A DNA stretch of 64,000 bases from Stieleria marina (GTDB lineage: Bacteria; Planctomycetota; Planctomycetia; Pirellulales; Pirellulaceae): positions 1,550,001 through 1,614,000 of the forward strand of contig CP036526.1 of assembly GCA_007741555.1 (NCBI GenBank). The letters are read 5' to 3'. Made by a program: the position numbers and the translations under genes. The notes below the pieces were generated by a model, which did not search any database, was not told the DNA's origin, and saw nothing but the letters and a program-made list of their open reading frames with translations. Shown here in pieces: positions 18,297 through 27,692 of this stretch (the stretch's first letter is position 1; the number at the start of each line of letters is the position of its first letter).

Positions 18297-19142
18297 CTAC
18301 TTCTTAATCCCGAAGCGATTACGGGCGAGCAATTTAAGTGTCAACCAAATGGTCTTGAAGACTTGCATCTTGCTTTCGCCGCCTTTGCGATCGTAACGCA
18401 AACGCAGGGGAGCTTCGCCGAACAGGACGCCTTGCTTTCGCAGTTTCAGCAGGATGTCTGCCATGCAAGAGAATCCTTTTTCGCCGACCAAGTCGTCGCC
18501 GTGGTCAGCGAAACCTTGGCGGATCACCGAAGCGCGGTAGGCGCGATAGCCGGACGTGTAATCACGCACACCGCGTGTGGGGAACATGACGGTGAACAGT
18601 GCTCTTGCACCTAAGCTAAGGAGCACGCGTTCAAAGGGAACGCCAACCGCACAGCCGCCGCTTTCAAAGCGAGATGCGATGACGACGTCGCAGCCTTCGT
18701 GGATCATTTGCACCATGCGGTTGATCAATCCCGGCGGGTGCGTGTTGTCGGCATCCATCGTCACGATGATGTCGCGTTCGCCAGCACGGTCGACGGCTTC
18801 GCGAAGACCATCGCGAATCGTCACGCCCAAGCCAGCGTTTTGTTCGTGCTGAAGCAAGTGGATCGGCATTTGAAACGACATTTGTGACGCGATCTTTGCC
18901 GTGTCGTCGCTGCTGCCGTCGTCGACGATCACCACTTCGTAGGGCAAGTTGCTGTCGGCAAATGCTTCGCCAATTCGTTCGAGCAGTTCAGGAAGCGATT
19001 CTTGTTCGTTGTAGGCCGGCAACGCCATGATGACTTTGGCGGGGCGAAAACGCACGGAGTCCTTGGACGCTTTGAGCTGTTCGCTCGGCTCCAGAGACGC
19101 TTTTGCGGGTTGAAAAAATTCGTTTTCTGACGGCTGTGGCAT
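18297..19142 (-). CDS. GT2 glycosyltransferase, polyprenol-phosphate mannose synthase-like
   Basis: 281 residues, GT-A fold. The motif series is VIMALPAYNEQESLPELLE, VVIVDDGSSDDTAKIA, then the metal-binding TMDADNTHPP, and FESGGCAVGVPF, the order seen in dolichyl-phosphate mannosyltransferase-like enzymes that load a sugar onto a polyprenyl phosphate. There are no clear C-terminal membrane helices, so it is probably peripheral at the inner membrane. It overlaps none of its neighbours but sits four bases upstream of the flavoprotein start, indicating co-translation. The membrane protein at 19357-20694, upstream on the same strand, would be a logical user of the lipid-linked sugar. Confidence 0.88.
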   Translation of the reverse strand: MPQPSENEFFQPAKASLEPSEQLKASKDSVRFRPAKVIMALPAYNEQESLPELLERIGEAFADSNLPYEVVIVDDGSSDDTAKIASQMSFQMPIHLLQHEQNAGLGVTIRDGLREAVDRAGERDIIVTMDADNTHPPGLINRMVQMIHEGCDVVIASRFESGGCAVGVPFERVLLSLGARALFTVMFPTRGVRDYTSGYRAYRASVIRQGFADHGDDLVGEKGFSCMADILLKLRKQGVLFGEAPLRLRYDRKGGESKMQVFKTIWLTLKLLARNRFGIKK

Positions 19143-19356
19143 GCTTCGTCTCAGTGGGCAATCTAGGTGGGCAACAACAGGCCATGCCGGTCACAGTGGA
19201 TATCACACCTGACAAGGTGGTGTCGTGACGGGCAAGTGCATACATATTACTACCTGTAACGCCTTGAACAACTGCTACTTTGGCAATGGATATGCCGGTC
19301 TGCCTGATTCCGAGTGGGTAACCCCAAAGAACCGGATAACCGTTAGGATCCCACCT

Positions 19357-20694
19357 TTACGTCGAGACCGCCGGGATGGTTCGATCGGTGTTTTCGCTAT
19401 CCTGGCCCAATTGCTTCCAGGCCATCCAGCACGCAAGTAGCATCAGGACGGCGACGCTGACACCAGATACGCTCGTCAAAACTCGCAGCACAACCGGGGC
19501 CGGATCAGCGCGACCGAGCAAAATTCGAGTCGAATAAAAACTGTACAGCGGAAGCACGATCAGTCCAGCAATCGTCAGTAGTTTCCATCTCTTGTGGCCT
19601 TCAGCACGCCGCCAGATTGCGGGTGATCCGATCAAAATTCCCACCAGCGGAGCGATCAACACCATCGCGTCATAGGATTGGTGATAGATGCTGGCCAGGA
19701 ACGCACTGAGAATCAGAAGCCCAGTCAGCCCCGCTGCCCCGTCGTCGACGCCCGCCTTGTTTCGGCGGAAAAGCACAACCATCGGCAATGCCAAAACAAA
19801 AAACATGATGCCGACCAGTTTCGCTTGGCTTGGGTCAGCCTGCATCCATTTGGCGACGATGGCGGGCAAGTCGATTCGCGTCCATGTGTTCACAGGCATT
19901 TCGTCGGCAACCAGCATGTGCACATCCTGTGTCGCGCGGATGTCTTCGGCAATTTCCCAGACCCCGGTGATCAGGTTTCCTTCGCTGGCATGGGCGGCCA
20001 ACCAAGCAAACGGAATCCCGGCTGCAACGAGACTCAGGACAGCCCCAATGGCCAGTGCTTTGTAGTTGCCGCGTGCCAGCATCAAGAAGCCCAGTGGCAA
20101 AATGTACGTTGGTTTCGCTGATACGATCACCAGAGCCAATGCCGCCAACCAAGGTCGCCGCGGTGCCCAGTGGATCGCCAGCAAAGTGGCCAGCACGATT
20201 TCCATCGTAAAATAGCCGACATACAAAGTCGATTGCCCGCCACGTGACAGCAGCAGCAGTCCGGTGATCATCAGTATCAGATCCCAGCGTCGATACCGGC
20301 CCACCATCGAGGCGACAAAAAAGCCGATCGCAAGCGCGGTCAGCACGATCAGGACGAAGTAGGCGACTTCTGCAATTCGCAGCGGCAGTATCGCAAGAGG
20401 TGCATGCATCGCGAAAAAGCCGGGCGAAAAGAACGGGACTTGTCGGTCGACCGGATAGGTCGTCGCGTAGACTTCGCCGTAAGGCGAGATGCCTTCGATC
20501 AACGCCGCGGTTGGAAAATACAGCCCGTTGTGAAAGTCACAGAAGCCTGCGTTATCGTGCGAAAACGGCCCTGGTACTTGGTATTTGGTGATCGCGCGGT
20601 AACCACCCAACGCGACACTAAACGCGATCAGCAGCAATCCGATAATCGTCAATCGATGGTCGTAGACGCCAAATCGCTCGCCTTCGGGACTCAT
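19357..20694 (-). CDS. Polytopic membrane protein, GT87/DUF2029-like mannosyltransferase
   Basis: About 445 residues with roughly ten hydrophobic helices. The N-terminus (RLTIIGLLLIAFSVALGG) enters the membrane, followed by an extracytoplasmic loop with HDNAGFCDFHNGLYFPTAALIEGISPY and TYPVDRQVPFFSPG. Helices follow with LLLLSRGGQSTLYVGY and SAKPTYILPLGFLMLARG, the pattern of GT-C type polyprenol-sugar-dependent glycosyltransferases such as PimE (GT87). The ATG at 20694 is preferred; an upstream alternative at 20805 adds non-hydrophobic residues that look non-coding. It lies 214 bases upstream of the GT2 gene. The exact sugar and acceptor are unknown. Confidence 0.78.
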   Translation of the reverse strand: MSPEGERFGVYDHRLTIIGLLLIAFSVALGGYRAITKYQVPGPFSHDNAGFCDFHNGLYFPTAALIEGISPYGEVYATTYPVDRQVPFFSPGFFAMHAPLAILPLRIAEVAYFVLIVLTALAIGFFVASMVGRYRRWDLILMITGLLLLSRGGQSTLYVGYFTMEIVLATLLAIHWAPRRPWLAALALVIVSAKPTYILPLGFLMLARGNYKALAIGAVLSLVAAGIPFAWLAAHASEGNLITGVWEIAEDIRATQDVHMLVADEMPVNTWTRIDLPAIVAKWMQADPSQAKLVGIMFFVLALPMVVLFRRNKAGVDDGAAGLTGLLILSAFLASIYHQSYDAMVLIAPLVGILIGSPAIWRRAEGHKRWKLLTIAGLIVLPLYSFYSTRILLGRADPAPVVLRVLTSVSGVSVAVLMLLACWMAWKQLGQDSENTDRTIPAVST

Positions 20695-20834
20695 CGCGGG
20701 CTGTCTCTGGGGAATAAATTCATTTGGTCTGCCCGCGATCAGATGTCGCCAACAATAACTTTGATCACAATTGGCCGTGTTCCCAAAGTCAAACCCGACT
20801 TCCAAAACTTGGCGAAGAATCTCGATTTGGAATG

Positions 20835-21617
20835 CTATTTCCCGGTCAGCAGTCGACGAGTCGCTGAAACAATATCATCCTGCAGCATCAATGATTCGCC
20901 CACCAGGACTGCTTTGACGCCCCCGCTCCGCAAAAGGACCAGGTCATCATGGCTGCGAATCCCACTTTCGCCGACGATCAGGCGGTCTGTGGGAACCGAT
21001 GGGCACAGATCCAGGGTGTGCTGCAGCGTGGTATGAAACGTCCGCAGATCCCGATTGTTGATGCCGACCAAAGAGGTGCCGGTGGCCAAGACAGCTTCCA
21101 GATTATGGGCGTCGAACAATTCGATCAGCGTCTGCAGGCCCAATTCGGCGGCCTGGTCGTGAAGCTCTCGCAGTTGGCTGGGCGTCAGGCATTCGGCGAT
21201 CAGCAAAACGCAATCTGCCCCAGCCTGTCGAGCTTGCAGCAGTTGGTATCGATCGACAATGAAGTCTTTACGCAGAAGCGGCAACTCCACCGCCGCGCGA
21301 ATCGCTTTCAAAAATTCCAGTGACCCTTGAAAAAACGGTTCGTCCGTCAGCACGCTGATGCACGATGCTCCGCCTTGTTCGTAGGATCGTGCGATGGTGA
21401 CGGGATCAAAATCTTGGCGTATCAATCCTGCCGAAGGGCTGGCACGTTTGACTTCGGCGATCAAATTGACGAAGTCGCCTGTCGCCAGCGCCTCATGAAA
21501 GTCGCGGCAAGGTGGCAGGTCTTTGATCGCCGCTTCTAATTCTGACGCAGGCACCTTGGACCGATCCGTTTGGATCGTTTCGCGTGTCTTGACAAGGATG
21601 TCGTCCAGAATTGTCAT
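20835..21617 (-). CDS. trpC: Indole-3-glycerol phosphate synthase
   Basis: 260 residues, a TIM-barrel enzyme of tryptophan synthesis that closes CdRP to indole-3-glycerol phosphate. Hallmarks are LIAEVKRASPSAG, ASCISVLTDEPFFQGS, LLRKDFIVDRYQ, LVGINNRDLRTF and GESGIRSHDDL. The length is normal and there is no fused TrpF. The ATG shares one base with the purH stop (TAATG), so the pair is translationally coupled even though the pathways differ. No other trp genes are nearby. Confidence 0.97.
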   Translation of the reverse strand: MTILDDILVKTRETIQTDRSKVPASELEAAIKDLPPCRDFHEALATGDFVNLIAEVKRASPSAGLIRQDFDPVTIARSYEQGGASCISVLTDEPFFQGSLEFLKAIRAAVELPLLRKDFIVDRYQLLQARQAGADCVLLIAECLTPSQLRELHDQAAELGLQTLIELFDAHNLEAVLATGTSLVGINNRDLRTFHTTLQHTLDLCPSVPTDRLIVGESGIRSHDDLVLLRSGGVKAVLVGESLMLQDDIVSATRRLLTGK

Positions 21618-23203
21618 TAGTGCTTGAAGTGCCGGCGACCGGTCAGGACCATGGGAATGCCGTGCTCGTCACACGCATCGATTACTTCTTGATCGCGACG
21701 GGAGCCGCCCGGTTGAACCACGGCAACGACACCGGCTTCGGCAGCCGCTTCGATCGAATCGGGAAACGGAAAGAAAGCGTCTGATGCCAGGATCGATCCC
21801 GTTGATCGGTCGCCCGCTTTGTCGATCGAAATTTCGACGCTATCGACCCGGCTCATCTGTCCCGCACCAACGCCGATCAGAGAAGTGTCTTTGGCCAGCA
21901 CGATTGCGTTGCTTTTGACGTGCCGAACCATTTCCCAGCCAAAGGAAATGTCGTCCCACATTTCGCTCGAGACTTTTGTTTTGGTGGGAGTCGACCACTG
22001 AAGCGGCGAACTGGTCATTCGGTCGGCGTCCTGAGCCAGCATTCCGCCGCTGATAAACCGCAGCTGCGTCGCGGGGGCCGGCAGATCAAGGCGTCCGACC
22101 TGCATCAGTCGAACGTTTTCTCGCCAGCGAGGCCGTGTCGTCAGCATGCCCACTGCACCGGCGGAAAAGTCTGGCGCGACAATCGCTTCGATAAACAGTC
22201 CGGGCTCGCACAGCATTTCGGCTGTTTCTTCATCGACCGTTCGGTTAAACCCGAGGACTGATCCAAACGCGCTGAGCGGATCACCGGCAAGTGCTTTGCG
22301 ACACGCCTGGGCGAGCGAATCATCGGTCGCTGCACCACAAGGATTGTTGTGTTTCATCACCGACACGGCGGGCCGTGCAAAGCCGCGGACGATTTCCAGT
22401 GCGGCATCCAAGTCCAACAGATTGTTGTAGGACAATTCTTTGCCACTGAGCTGCCGGGCGGCAACCACGCTGGCGCTGCGAACGGTTGGATCCGAATAGA
22501 CCGCGGCGCGTTGATGAGGATTTTCGCCGTATCGCAGCTGGGCTTTGCGACGCAGCGACAAATGCATGCTGGATGGAAATTCACCGGCGATTGATTCGCC
22601 ACGCATGAAGTCAGCGATCGCACGGTCGTAGCTGGCGGTGTGCTCAAACGCTTCGGCAGCTAGCTTTTCGCGAAACTCAAGCGTTGTTCCGCCGAGATCG
22701 TCCAGCTGTTCTAGCAGTTGCCCGTATTGTTGAGGGCTGGTCGATACTGCAACGTCGACGTGATTCTTTGCGGCAGCGCGAACTAGGCTTGGCCCACCGA
22801 TATCAATCTGTTCGACACATTCTTCGCGCGTCGCGCCGGGGCGTGCCGCCGTGGCTGCGAACGGATAAAGATTGACAATGACCAAGTCCATCGGAACGAT
22901 ATCGTGTTCGTCGATGGCATCCATGTGATCGTCGCGGTCGCGAATTGCCAGGATCCCGCCGAAGATTTTTGGATGCAGCGTCTTCACGCGGCCATCGAGC
23001 ATTTCGGGAAAGCCGGTGTAGTCGGCGACGTCCAGAACTTCGATTCCAGACTGTTCCAGGTGTCGACGGGTTCCGCCGGTGCTGTAGATCGTCACGCCCG
23101 CGCGCTGCAGTCCAGCGGCCAGATCAGCCAGTCCCATTTTGTCGCTGACGCTGATCAGTGCATTTTGGACGGGAACGACTTCCGCTTCGGTGGCATCGGA
23201 CAC
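21617..23203 (-). CDS. purH: Bifunctional AICAR formyltransferase / IMP cyclohydrolase
   Basis: 528 residues catalysing the last two steps of IMP synthesis. The N-terminal MGS-like cyclohydrolase domain shows ISVSDKMGL, YSTGGT and TLHPKIFGGIL; the formyltransferase half shows LRYGENPHQRAAVY, MKHNNPCGAA and the C-terminal GGSRRDQEVIDACDEHG. The frame begins with GTG at 23203 (GTG TCC GAT GCC). It overlaps the trpC start by one base. Length and motif order are standard. Confidence 0.97.
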   Translation of the reverse strand: MSDATEAEVVPVQNALISVSDKMGLADLAAGLQRAGVTIYSTGGTRRHLEQSGIEVLDVADYTGFPEMLDGRVKTLHPKIFGGILAIRDRDDHMDAIDEHDIVPMDLVIVNLYPFAATAARPGATREECVEQIDIGGPSLVRAAAKNHVDVAVSTSPQQYGQLLEQLDDLGGTTLEFREKLAAEAFEHTASYDRAIADFMRGESIAGEFPSSMHLSLRRKAQLRYGENPHQRAAVYSDPTVRSASVVAARQLSGKELSYNNLLDLDAALEIVRGFARPAVSVMKHNNPCGAATDDSLAQACRKALAGDPLSAFGSVLGFNRTVDEETAEMLCEPGLFIEAIVAPDFSAGAVGMLTTRPRWRENVRLMQVGRLDLPAPATQLRFISGGMLAQDADRMTSSPLQWSTPTKTKVSSEMWDDISFGWEMVRHVKSNAIVLAKDTSLIGVGAGQMSRVDSVEISIDKAGDRSTGSILASDAFFPFPDSIEAAAEAGVVAVVQPGGSRRDQEVIDACDEHGIPMVLTGRRHFKH

Positions 23204-23519
23204 GGTTCAAGACTTCAAAGAGGAGGGTGGAAAAACGGCACTTTCGACGTGGTTTTCTAATCGCCCAGCCCGCCTTTGGTCAACTAGCCCAGCGATCAAA
23301 CGCCATGTTGCCCAGCGATTAAACGCCGTTCGTGGCGGTCAAATCGTGCGTGATGGTACTGAGATTGTCCGCCATTGGCTCGGACAGTCGCGATCCCCGG
23401 CGTTGCTACGTCGCCGAAAAGCCGGATGGGCATGCCGGCCCGTTGTGACTTATTAGCTGCCAAAACGCCTTTGCTGCGAGGCTCTCTGGCGGGACTTTTT
23501 GAGGGTATTCAAACGCCTG
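23204..23519. other. Intergenic gap upstream of purH with an 18-bp direct repeat
   Basis: About 316 bases without a gene. Two near-identical 18-base copies of GCCCAGCGAT(C/T)AAACGCC lie at 23287-23304 and 23310-23327. Their role is unknown; they could be a regulatory site or simply a local duplication. No terminator for hisF was recognised. Confidence 0.55.
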
Positions 23520-24287
23520 CTACAGCCGGACGGCGATGCCAGCGTCTCGCATGATCTGTTTTGTTTCGGCGATCGTGAATTCGCCAAAGTGAAAAATGCT
23601 TGCCGCTAACGCCGCGTCCGCTTTGCCTTTGACAATCGCATCGGCAAGGTGGCTCGGGTGCCCGGCACCACCACTGGCAACGACCGGGATCGAAACGGCT
23701 TCGCTGACCGCTGCGGTGATCGGAAGGTCAAAACCGTCTCGCGTTCCGTCCGCGTCCATGCTGGTCAACACGATTTCGCCCGCGCCGAGCTTTTCGACTT
23801 CCAGTGCCCACTCGACTGCTTGCAGGCCCGTCGGCTTTCGTCCACCGTTGATATGGACTTCCCAAAACTCTTCGCCGTCCTTCTGCACTCGCTTGGGGTC
23901 AATGTTGACCACGATGCATTGGCTGCCAAATCGATCCGCTGCGCGACGTACAAAATCCGGGTCTTTGCAGGCGGCCGAATTGATCGACACCTTGTCACAG
24001 CCAGCGGACAAAAGAGCCCGCACATCGTCGACGGTTCGCACTCCGCCGCCGACAGTCAACGGCATGAATACCTGTTCGGCTGTTCGTCGCACCACATCGA
24101 TGATGGTGTCGCGTTGTTCGTGGCTGGCCGTGATGTCGAGGAAAACCAATTCGTCGGCGCCTTCGGCTTCGTATCGCCGCGCGACTTCGACGGGATCACC
24201 TGCGTCCCGAAGATTAACGAAATTTGTGCCCTTCACGACACGGCCTTCATGGACGTCCAAACAGGGGATGACGCGTGCAGCAAGCAT
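23520..24287 (-). CDS. hisF: Imidazole glycerol phosphate synthase, cyclase subunit
   Basis: 255-residue TIM barrel that uses ammonia from HisH to make IGP and AICAR in histidine synthesis. It starts [20 protein letters not shown], with the catalytic Asp (CLD) at residue 11, and contains [46 protein letters not shown] (second catalytic Asp) and [10 protein letters not shown]. The length is standard. HisH and other his genes are not in the window. AICAR made here is the substrate of the PurH encoded next door, a metabolic link although the two genes are 316 bases apart. Confidence 0.97.
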   Translation of the reverse strand: MLAARVIPCLDVHEGRVVKGTNFVNLRDAGDPVEVARRYEAEGADELVFLDITASHEQRDTIIDVVRRTAEQVFMPLTVGGGVRTVDDVRALLSAGCDKVSINSAACKDPDFVRRAADRFGSQCIVVNIDPKRVQKDGEEFWEVHINGGRKPTGLQAVEWALEVEKLGAGEIVLTSMDADGTRDGFDLPITAAVSEAVSIPVVASGGAGHPSHLADAIVKGKADAALAASIFHFGEFTIAETKQIMRDAGIAVRL

Positions 24288-24428
24288 GATGATGGTACGT
24301 GAGAGAAAACGGAAATTCCGCTTCCATCGTAATCATCTCGCTGCAAAAGCGCAAGCCGAGGTGGTACTGGCGAAGTGGTGCGAGGTCCCGGCCAGCAGCT
24401 GTTTCGCGCCTTTGTCGGTTTCGCCCAC

Positions 24429-24505
24429 CTGCCGCTTTAGCCCAACCGCAGCTTTAGCCCTGCTGCCGGTTTAGCTGCAGTGCATTTACTGCCGAGCGTT
24501 TAGCT
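24429..24505 (+). repeat. Degenerate short repeats with a TTTAGC core
   Basis: Four loosely related units of 14-17 bases, of the type CTGCCGCTTTAGCCC, occur at about 24429-24443, 24445-24460, 24463-24477 and 24489-24505, the last reaching the stop of the kinase-like gene. They look like a decaying tandem repeat. No function is apparent. Confidence 0.4.
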
Positions 24506-25387
24506 ACGCAGAACCTCTGCCGCGACGGACCGGCACTGTGGTAGATATCCTTGTCCAAACAAATTTAGATGATTGAGCAAGTGATACAGGACGTACACGG
24601 CCACTCGGCGTTCCCAATCGTCCGGCATCGGCCAGGCGGCTTGATAAGATTCGTAAAACGAAGCGGGGCACGAACCAAACAGCTGCAGCATCCCAAATTC
24701 GGCTTCGCGACAACCTCGGTACACGGCCGGGTCAATCAGCACGGGTTCGCCGCTCCTATCGCAAAGGTAGTTTCCGCTCCATAGGTCACCATGCAATAGC
24801 GATGTGTAGTCGTCGCGGCCGTGGAGTAGCTCCGGCATCCTGCGGACAATTTGACCGACGTTTTGGCGAAATGCTGCGTCGACTAATCCTTGGTCGACGG
24901 CCCAACGCAGTTGATGCTCGATTCGCTGCGAAGCAAAAAACTCAGCCCAGCCCGACCGAGACGCATTGATCTGCTTGCTACTACCCAAGTAGTTGTCTCG
25001 GTGCCAGCCAATTTCGTCACCGCGGCTGTCCCGATGAAGCCGGGCTAGTTGGCTGCCAAATTTTGCAAAAAAGTCGCCCGATTGTGGCCCCTTTTTGACC
25101 CAATCCGTGACCAGCCAGGACTTGCCGACCGCGAGCCCCTGGGCGGCCAACTTGGGGACACGGACTGCCTCGACGTTTGCTAGCTGGGCCAATCCTTCGG
25201 CTTCGCACTGAAAATTCTCCTCGAATAACGGTTTGTTGCTTTTCAAAAACAACATGCGTTCGCCGCTCTCATCTCGGACCGCTACCCCGTAAGCCTCGCT
25301 AATGCACCCGCCGGCGACATCGCAAACGTCGATCACGAGCACCGATTCGGGCAGCAGGACATCGAGGGCGGATTGAATTTCAAGCAT
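24500..25387 (-). CDS. Fructosamine kinase family protein
   Basis: 295 residues of the FN3K/ketosamine-3-kinase family (aminoglycoside phosphotransferase fold), which phosphorylates sugar-amine adducts on proteins or small molecules so that they decompose. ATP-binding FLKSN lies near residue 50, the catalytic loop LLHGDLWSGNYLCD near 200, and the metal-binding LIDPAVYRGCREAE follows. The C-terminus HLNLFGQGYLPQC is also family-typical. The length matches bacterial FN3K proteins. It is soluble and has no obvious operon partner. The substrate is inferred from family membership. Confidence 0.92.
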   Translation of the reverse strand: MLEIQSALDVLLPESVLVIDVCDVAGGCISEAYGVAVRDESGERMLFLKSNKPLFEENFQCEAEGLAQLANVEAVRVPKLAAQGLAVGKSWLVTDWVKKGPQSGDFFAKFGSQLARLHRDSRGDEIGWHRDNYLGSSKQINASRSGWAEFFASQRIEHQLRWAVDQGLVDAAFRQNVGQIVRRMPELLHGRDDYTSLLHGDLWSGNYLCDRSGEPVLIDPAVYRGCREAEFGMLQLFGSCPASFYESYQAAWPMPDDWERRVAVYVLYHLLNHLNLFGQGYLPQCRSVAAEVLRS

Positions 25388-25615
25388 GGAAGATAGCGTA
25401 ACGTCTGGCCAATCGTGATAAACTGTTTCAGCGAATCAATCCTGTCGCCCCAAGGACGGTCATCGGTGCTCGGTCGCCGAGCACGCAGAATGTTTTGCCG
25501 CAGAGCCCTCAGCTCAGCACAGCGTTGGCGACAGCGGCGGGGCATCATCCTTGACCATAGCATTCCGGCGCGGATTTTTCCCGCGTCACTCACCTTGTCT
25601 CTTGTAGTGAATCAC

Positions 25616-27535
25616 ATGCGATACCCTCTGTTTATCCTGTTGTCACTTTGCATTGTGCTTCCGTCTTCCGCCCAGACGCTGGATAGTTTGAACCTTGTCG
25701 ATCATCGCGGAAAGCAGTGGACGCTGGACGAATTTTCCGATGATTCGATTTTGGTGGTGGCGTTCTTGGGGACCGAGTGCCCTCTGGCGAAACTGTACGC
25801 TGTCCGGCTGGGGGAAATCGCGAAAGACTACCAAGCCAATGGGGTTCGCGTCGTCGCTGTGATGAGCAACCGGCAAGATTCGCTCGAAGAAATCGGCGCG
25901 TTCGTTGCCAGACAGAAAATCGACTTTCCGGTCTTGAAAGACGCGGGCAATGCTTTTGCCGATTCCGTCAGCGCTAAGCGCACGCCCGAAATTTTTGTTT
26001 ACGACGCCAAACGCAAACTTCGCTACCAAGGCCGCGTCGATGACCAGTACGGGATCGGCTATGTGCGCGACGAGCCACGACGCAAGGATCTCCGCATCAC
26101 GCTGAATGAACTGACGTTCGGGCAAGATGTCAGCGTGCCGTCGACTCAAGCCGTCGGCTGCCTCATCGGACGCACCAAAACAACGGACCCCCAGAGTACG
26201 GTCACCTATGGCGCTGAGGTTGCCAAGATTCTGAACAACCGATGCGTTTCATGCCATCGCGAAGGTGAGATCGCTCCGTTCGCATTGACTGACTACGAAG
26301 AAGTCGCTGGATGGTCAGACATGATTGCCGAAGTCGTTCGTGACGGCCGCATGCCACCGTGGCACGCCACCGATGACCATGCCACGTTTGCCAATGATCG
26401 TGGCATGTCACAGGAAGAAAAAGAAACACTTTACGCATGGGCCGATGCTGGCGCGCCCTCGGGCGACCTGACCGATTTGCCGTTGCCTCCGGAGAAGGTC
26501 GCCAACTGGCGCCTGCCCCGCCAACCCGATCGGATCATTCCGGTCAGTCCCACACCCTTCGATGTGCCAGCTGCCGGCGCGGTTCGCTATCAGTACTTCA
26601 AGTTTGATCCAGGTTTTACCGAAGACGTTTGGTTAGAAGCCGCCGAACTGAAACCAGGTAACCGCGAAGTCGTGCACCATATTTTGGCGTTTGCTGTTCC
26701 CAAAGGAAACTACGACCGCCTCGACGGCGCTCGCGGCTTTCTGGTCGGTTACGTTCCCGGCCAAAGTCCCGACATTTGGCCCAGCGGGCACGCGAAGTTG
26801 ATCCCAGCGGGGAGCGAATTGGTCTTTCAAGTTCACTATACACCGGTCGGGACGGAGCAGCAGGACCAAAGTCAGCTTGGGCTTTGCTTTGCCGATGCTG
26901 AATCGATCACTCACGAAGTCGTCACGACCAGCGCCCTCCAGACTCGGCTAAAAATTCCGCCGGGTGAATCGGATTACACCACCACCGCCAACAGCCCCCC
27001 GTTTCCAGACAAGGCGACCTTGCTAAGCATGAGTCCCCACATGCACGTTCGCGGCAAATCGTTTCAGTACGAATTGGTGACAGGCGGCAAGCAGACAACG
27101 ATTTTGGAAATTCCTGCCTACGATTTTAATTGGCAAACCAGTTACGTGCTCCAGCAGCCGATGGCGGTTCCCGCTGGCAGCCGATTTTTGTGCACCGCGG
27201 TGTTCGACAACAGCGAAGACAATTTGAACAATCCCGATCCCACCGATACCGTTCGCTGGGGAGACCAAACTTGGGACGAAATGATGATCGGCTATTTCAA
27301 CTACGCCGTTCCCAGATCATCCGCGTCAGCAGGAAAGTCCGGGATGACCGTGCGTCAGCGAGCCCTTCGGATGGCCGAGATCGCTGCAAGACTGAAAACC
27401 TTTGACAAACTAGACACCGACAATGATGGCAAGTTGCAGAAGTCGGACACGCCCAAAAAGATCCACCCGATCTTCGACGAACTGGACAAAGACAGCGACG
27501 GCACACTGACCCGAGACGAAGTGCAGCAGCCGTAA
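25616..27535 (+). CDS. Secreted redoxin - c-heme - copper monooxygenase-like - EF-hand protein
   Basis: About 639 residues with a signal peptide (MRYPLFILLSLCIVLPSSAQ). The order is: a redoxin/peroxiredoxin-like domain at about 22-180 with FLGTECPLAKLY (Cys55); a CVSCH heme c site near 208-212 followed by DGRMPPWHA; a long region related to copper type II ascorbate-dependent monooxygenases with VVHHILAF, FQVHYTP and SMSPHMHVRGKSFQY (His and Met ligands) at about 310-500; and two EF-hand loops near the C-terminus, DTDNDGKLQKSD and DKDSDGTLTRDE. This architecture is common in planctomycetes; the substrate is unknown. The start at 25616 was chosen for its signal peptide over an upstream in-frame ATG at 25415. 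Confidence 0.88.
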   Translation: MRYPLFILLSLCIVLPSSAQTLDSLNLVDHRGKQWTLDEFSDDSILVVAFLGTECPLAKLYAVRLGEIAKDYQANGVRVVAVMSNRQDSLEEIGAFVARQKIDFPVLKDAGNAFADSVSAKRTPEIFVYDAKRKLRYQGRVDDQYGIGYVRDEPRRKDLRITLNELTFGQDVSVPSTQAVGCLIGRTKTTDPQSTVTYGAEVAKILNNRCVSCHREGEIAPFALTDYEEVAGWSDMIAEVVRDGRMPPWHATDDHATFANDRGMSQEEKETLYAWADAGAPSGDLTDLPLPPEKVANWRLPRQPDRIIPVSPTPFDVPAAGAVRYQYFKFDPGFTEDVWLEAAELKPGNREVVHHILAFAVPKGNYDRLDGARGFLVGYVPGQSPDIWPSGHAKLIPAGSELVFQVHYTPVGTEQQDQSQLGLCFADAESITHEVVTTSALQTRLKIPPGESDYTTTANSPPFPDKATLLSMSPHMHVRGKSFQYELVTGGKQTTILEIPAYDFNWQTSYVLQQPMAVPAGSRFLCTAVFDNSEDNLNNPDPTDTVRWGDQTWDEMMIGYFNYAVPRSSASAGKSGMTVRQRALRMAEIAARLKTFDKLDTDNDGKLQKSDTPKKIHPIFDELDKDSDGTLTRDEVQQP

Positions 27536-27560
27536 TCTCGCGTAGCATAGTTTCCGGGGA

Positions 27561-27597
27561 GTGAATCTTGTTAAAGATCCGACGCGCAAGGGATCTT
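27561..27597 (+). repeat. Dispersed repeat, copy 1
   Basis: A 37-base element (GTGAATCTTGTTAAAGATCC and 17 further bases) matching copy 2 at 29103-29139 in 34 of 37 positions, same orientation. In copy 2 it contains a hairpin-forming GGATCTT-GTTA-AAGATCC. Similarity appears to fade over a further 60 bases downstream. The two copies flank the phospholipase D gene. Confidence 0.8.
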
Positions 27598-27692
27598 TGA
27601 AGTACAACCATTTCCTCGAGAAATCTCATGCGAATCCGCCCCGAATTGGGCCGGCGTCAGCAGCAGAGCTAGCCAACGTAAGCAGCGTTGCT

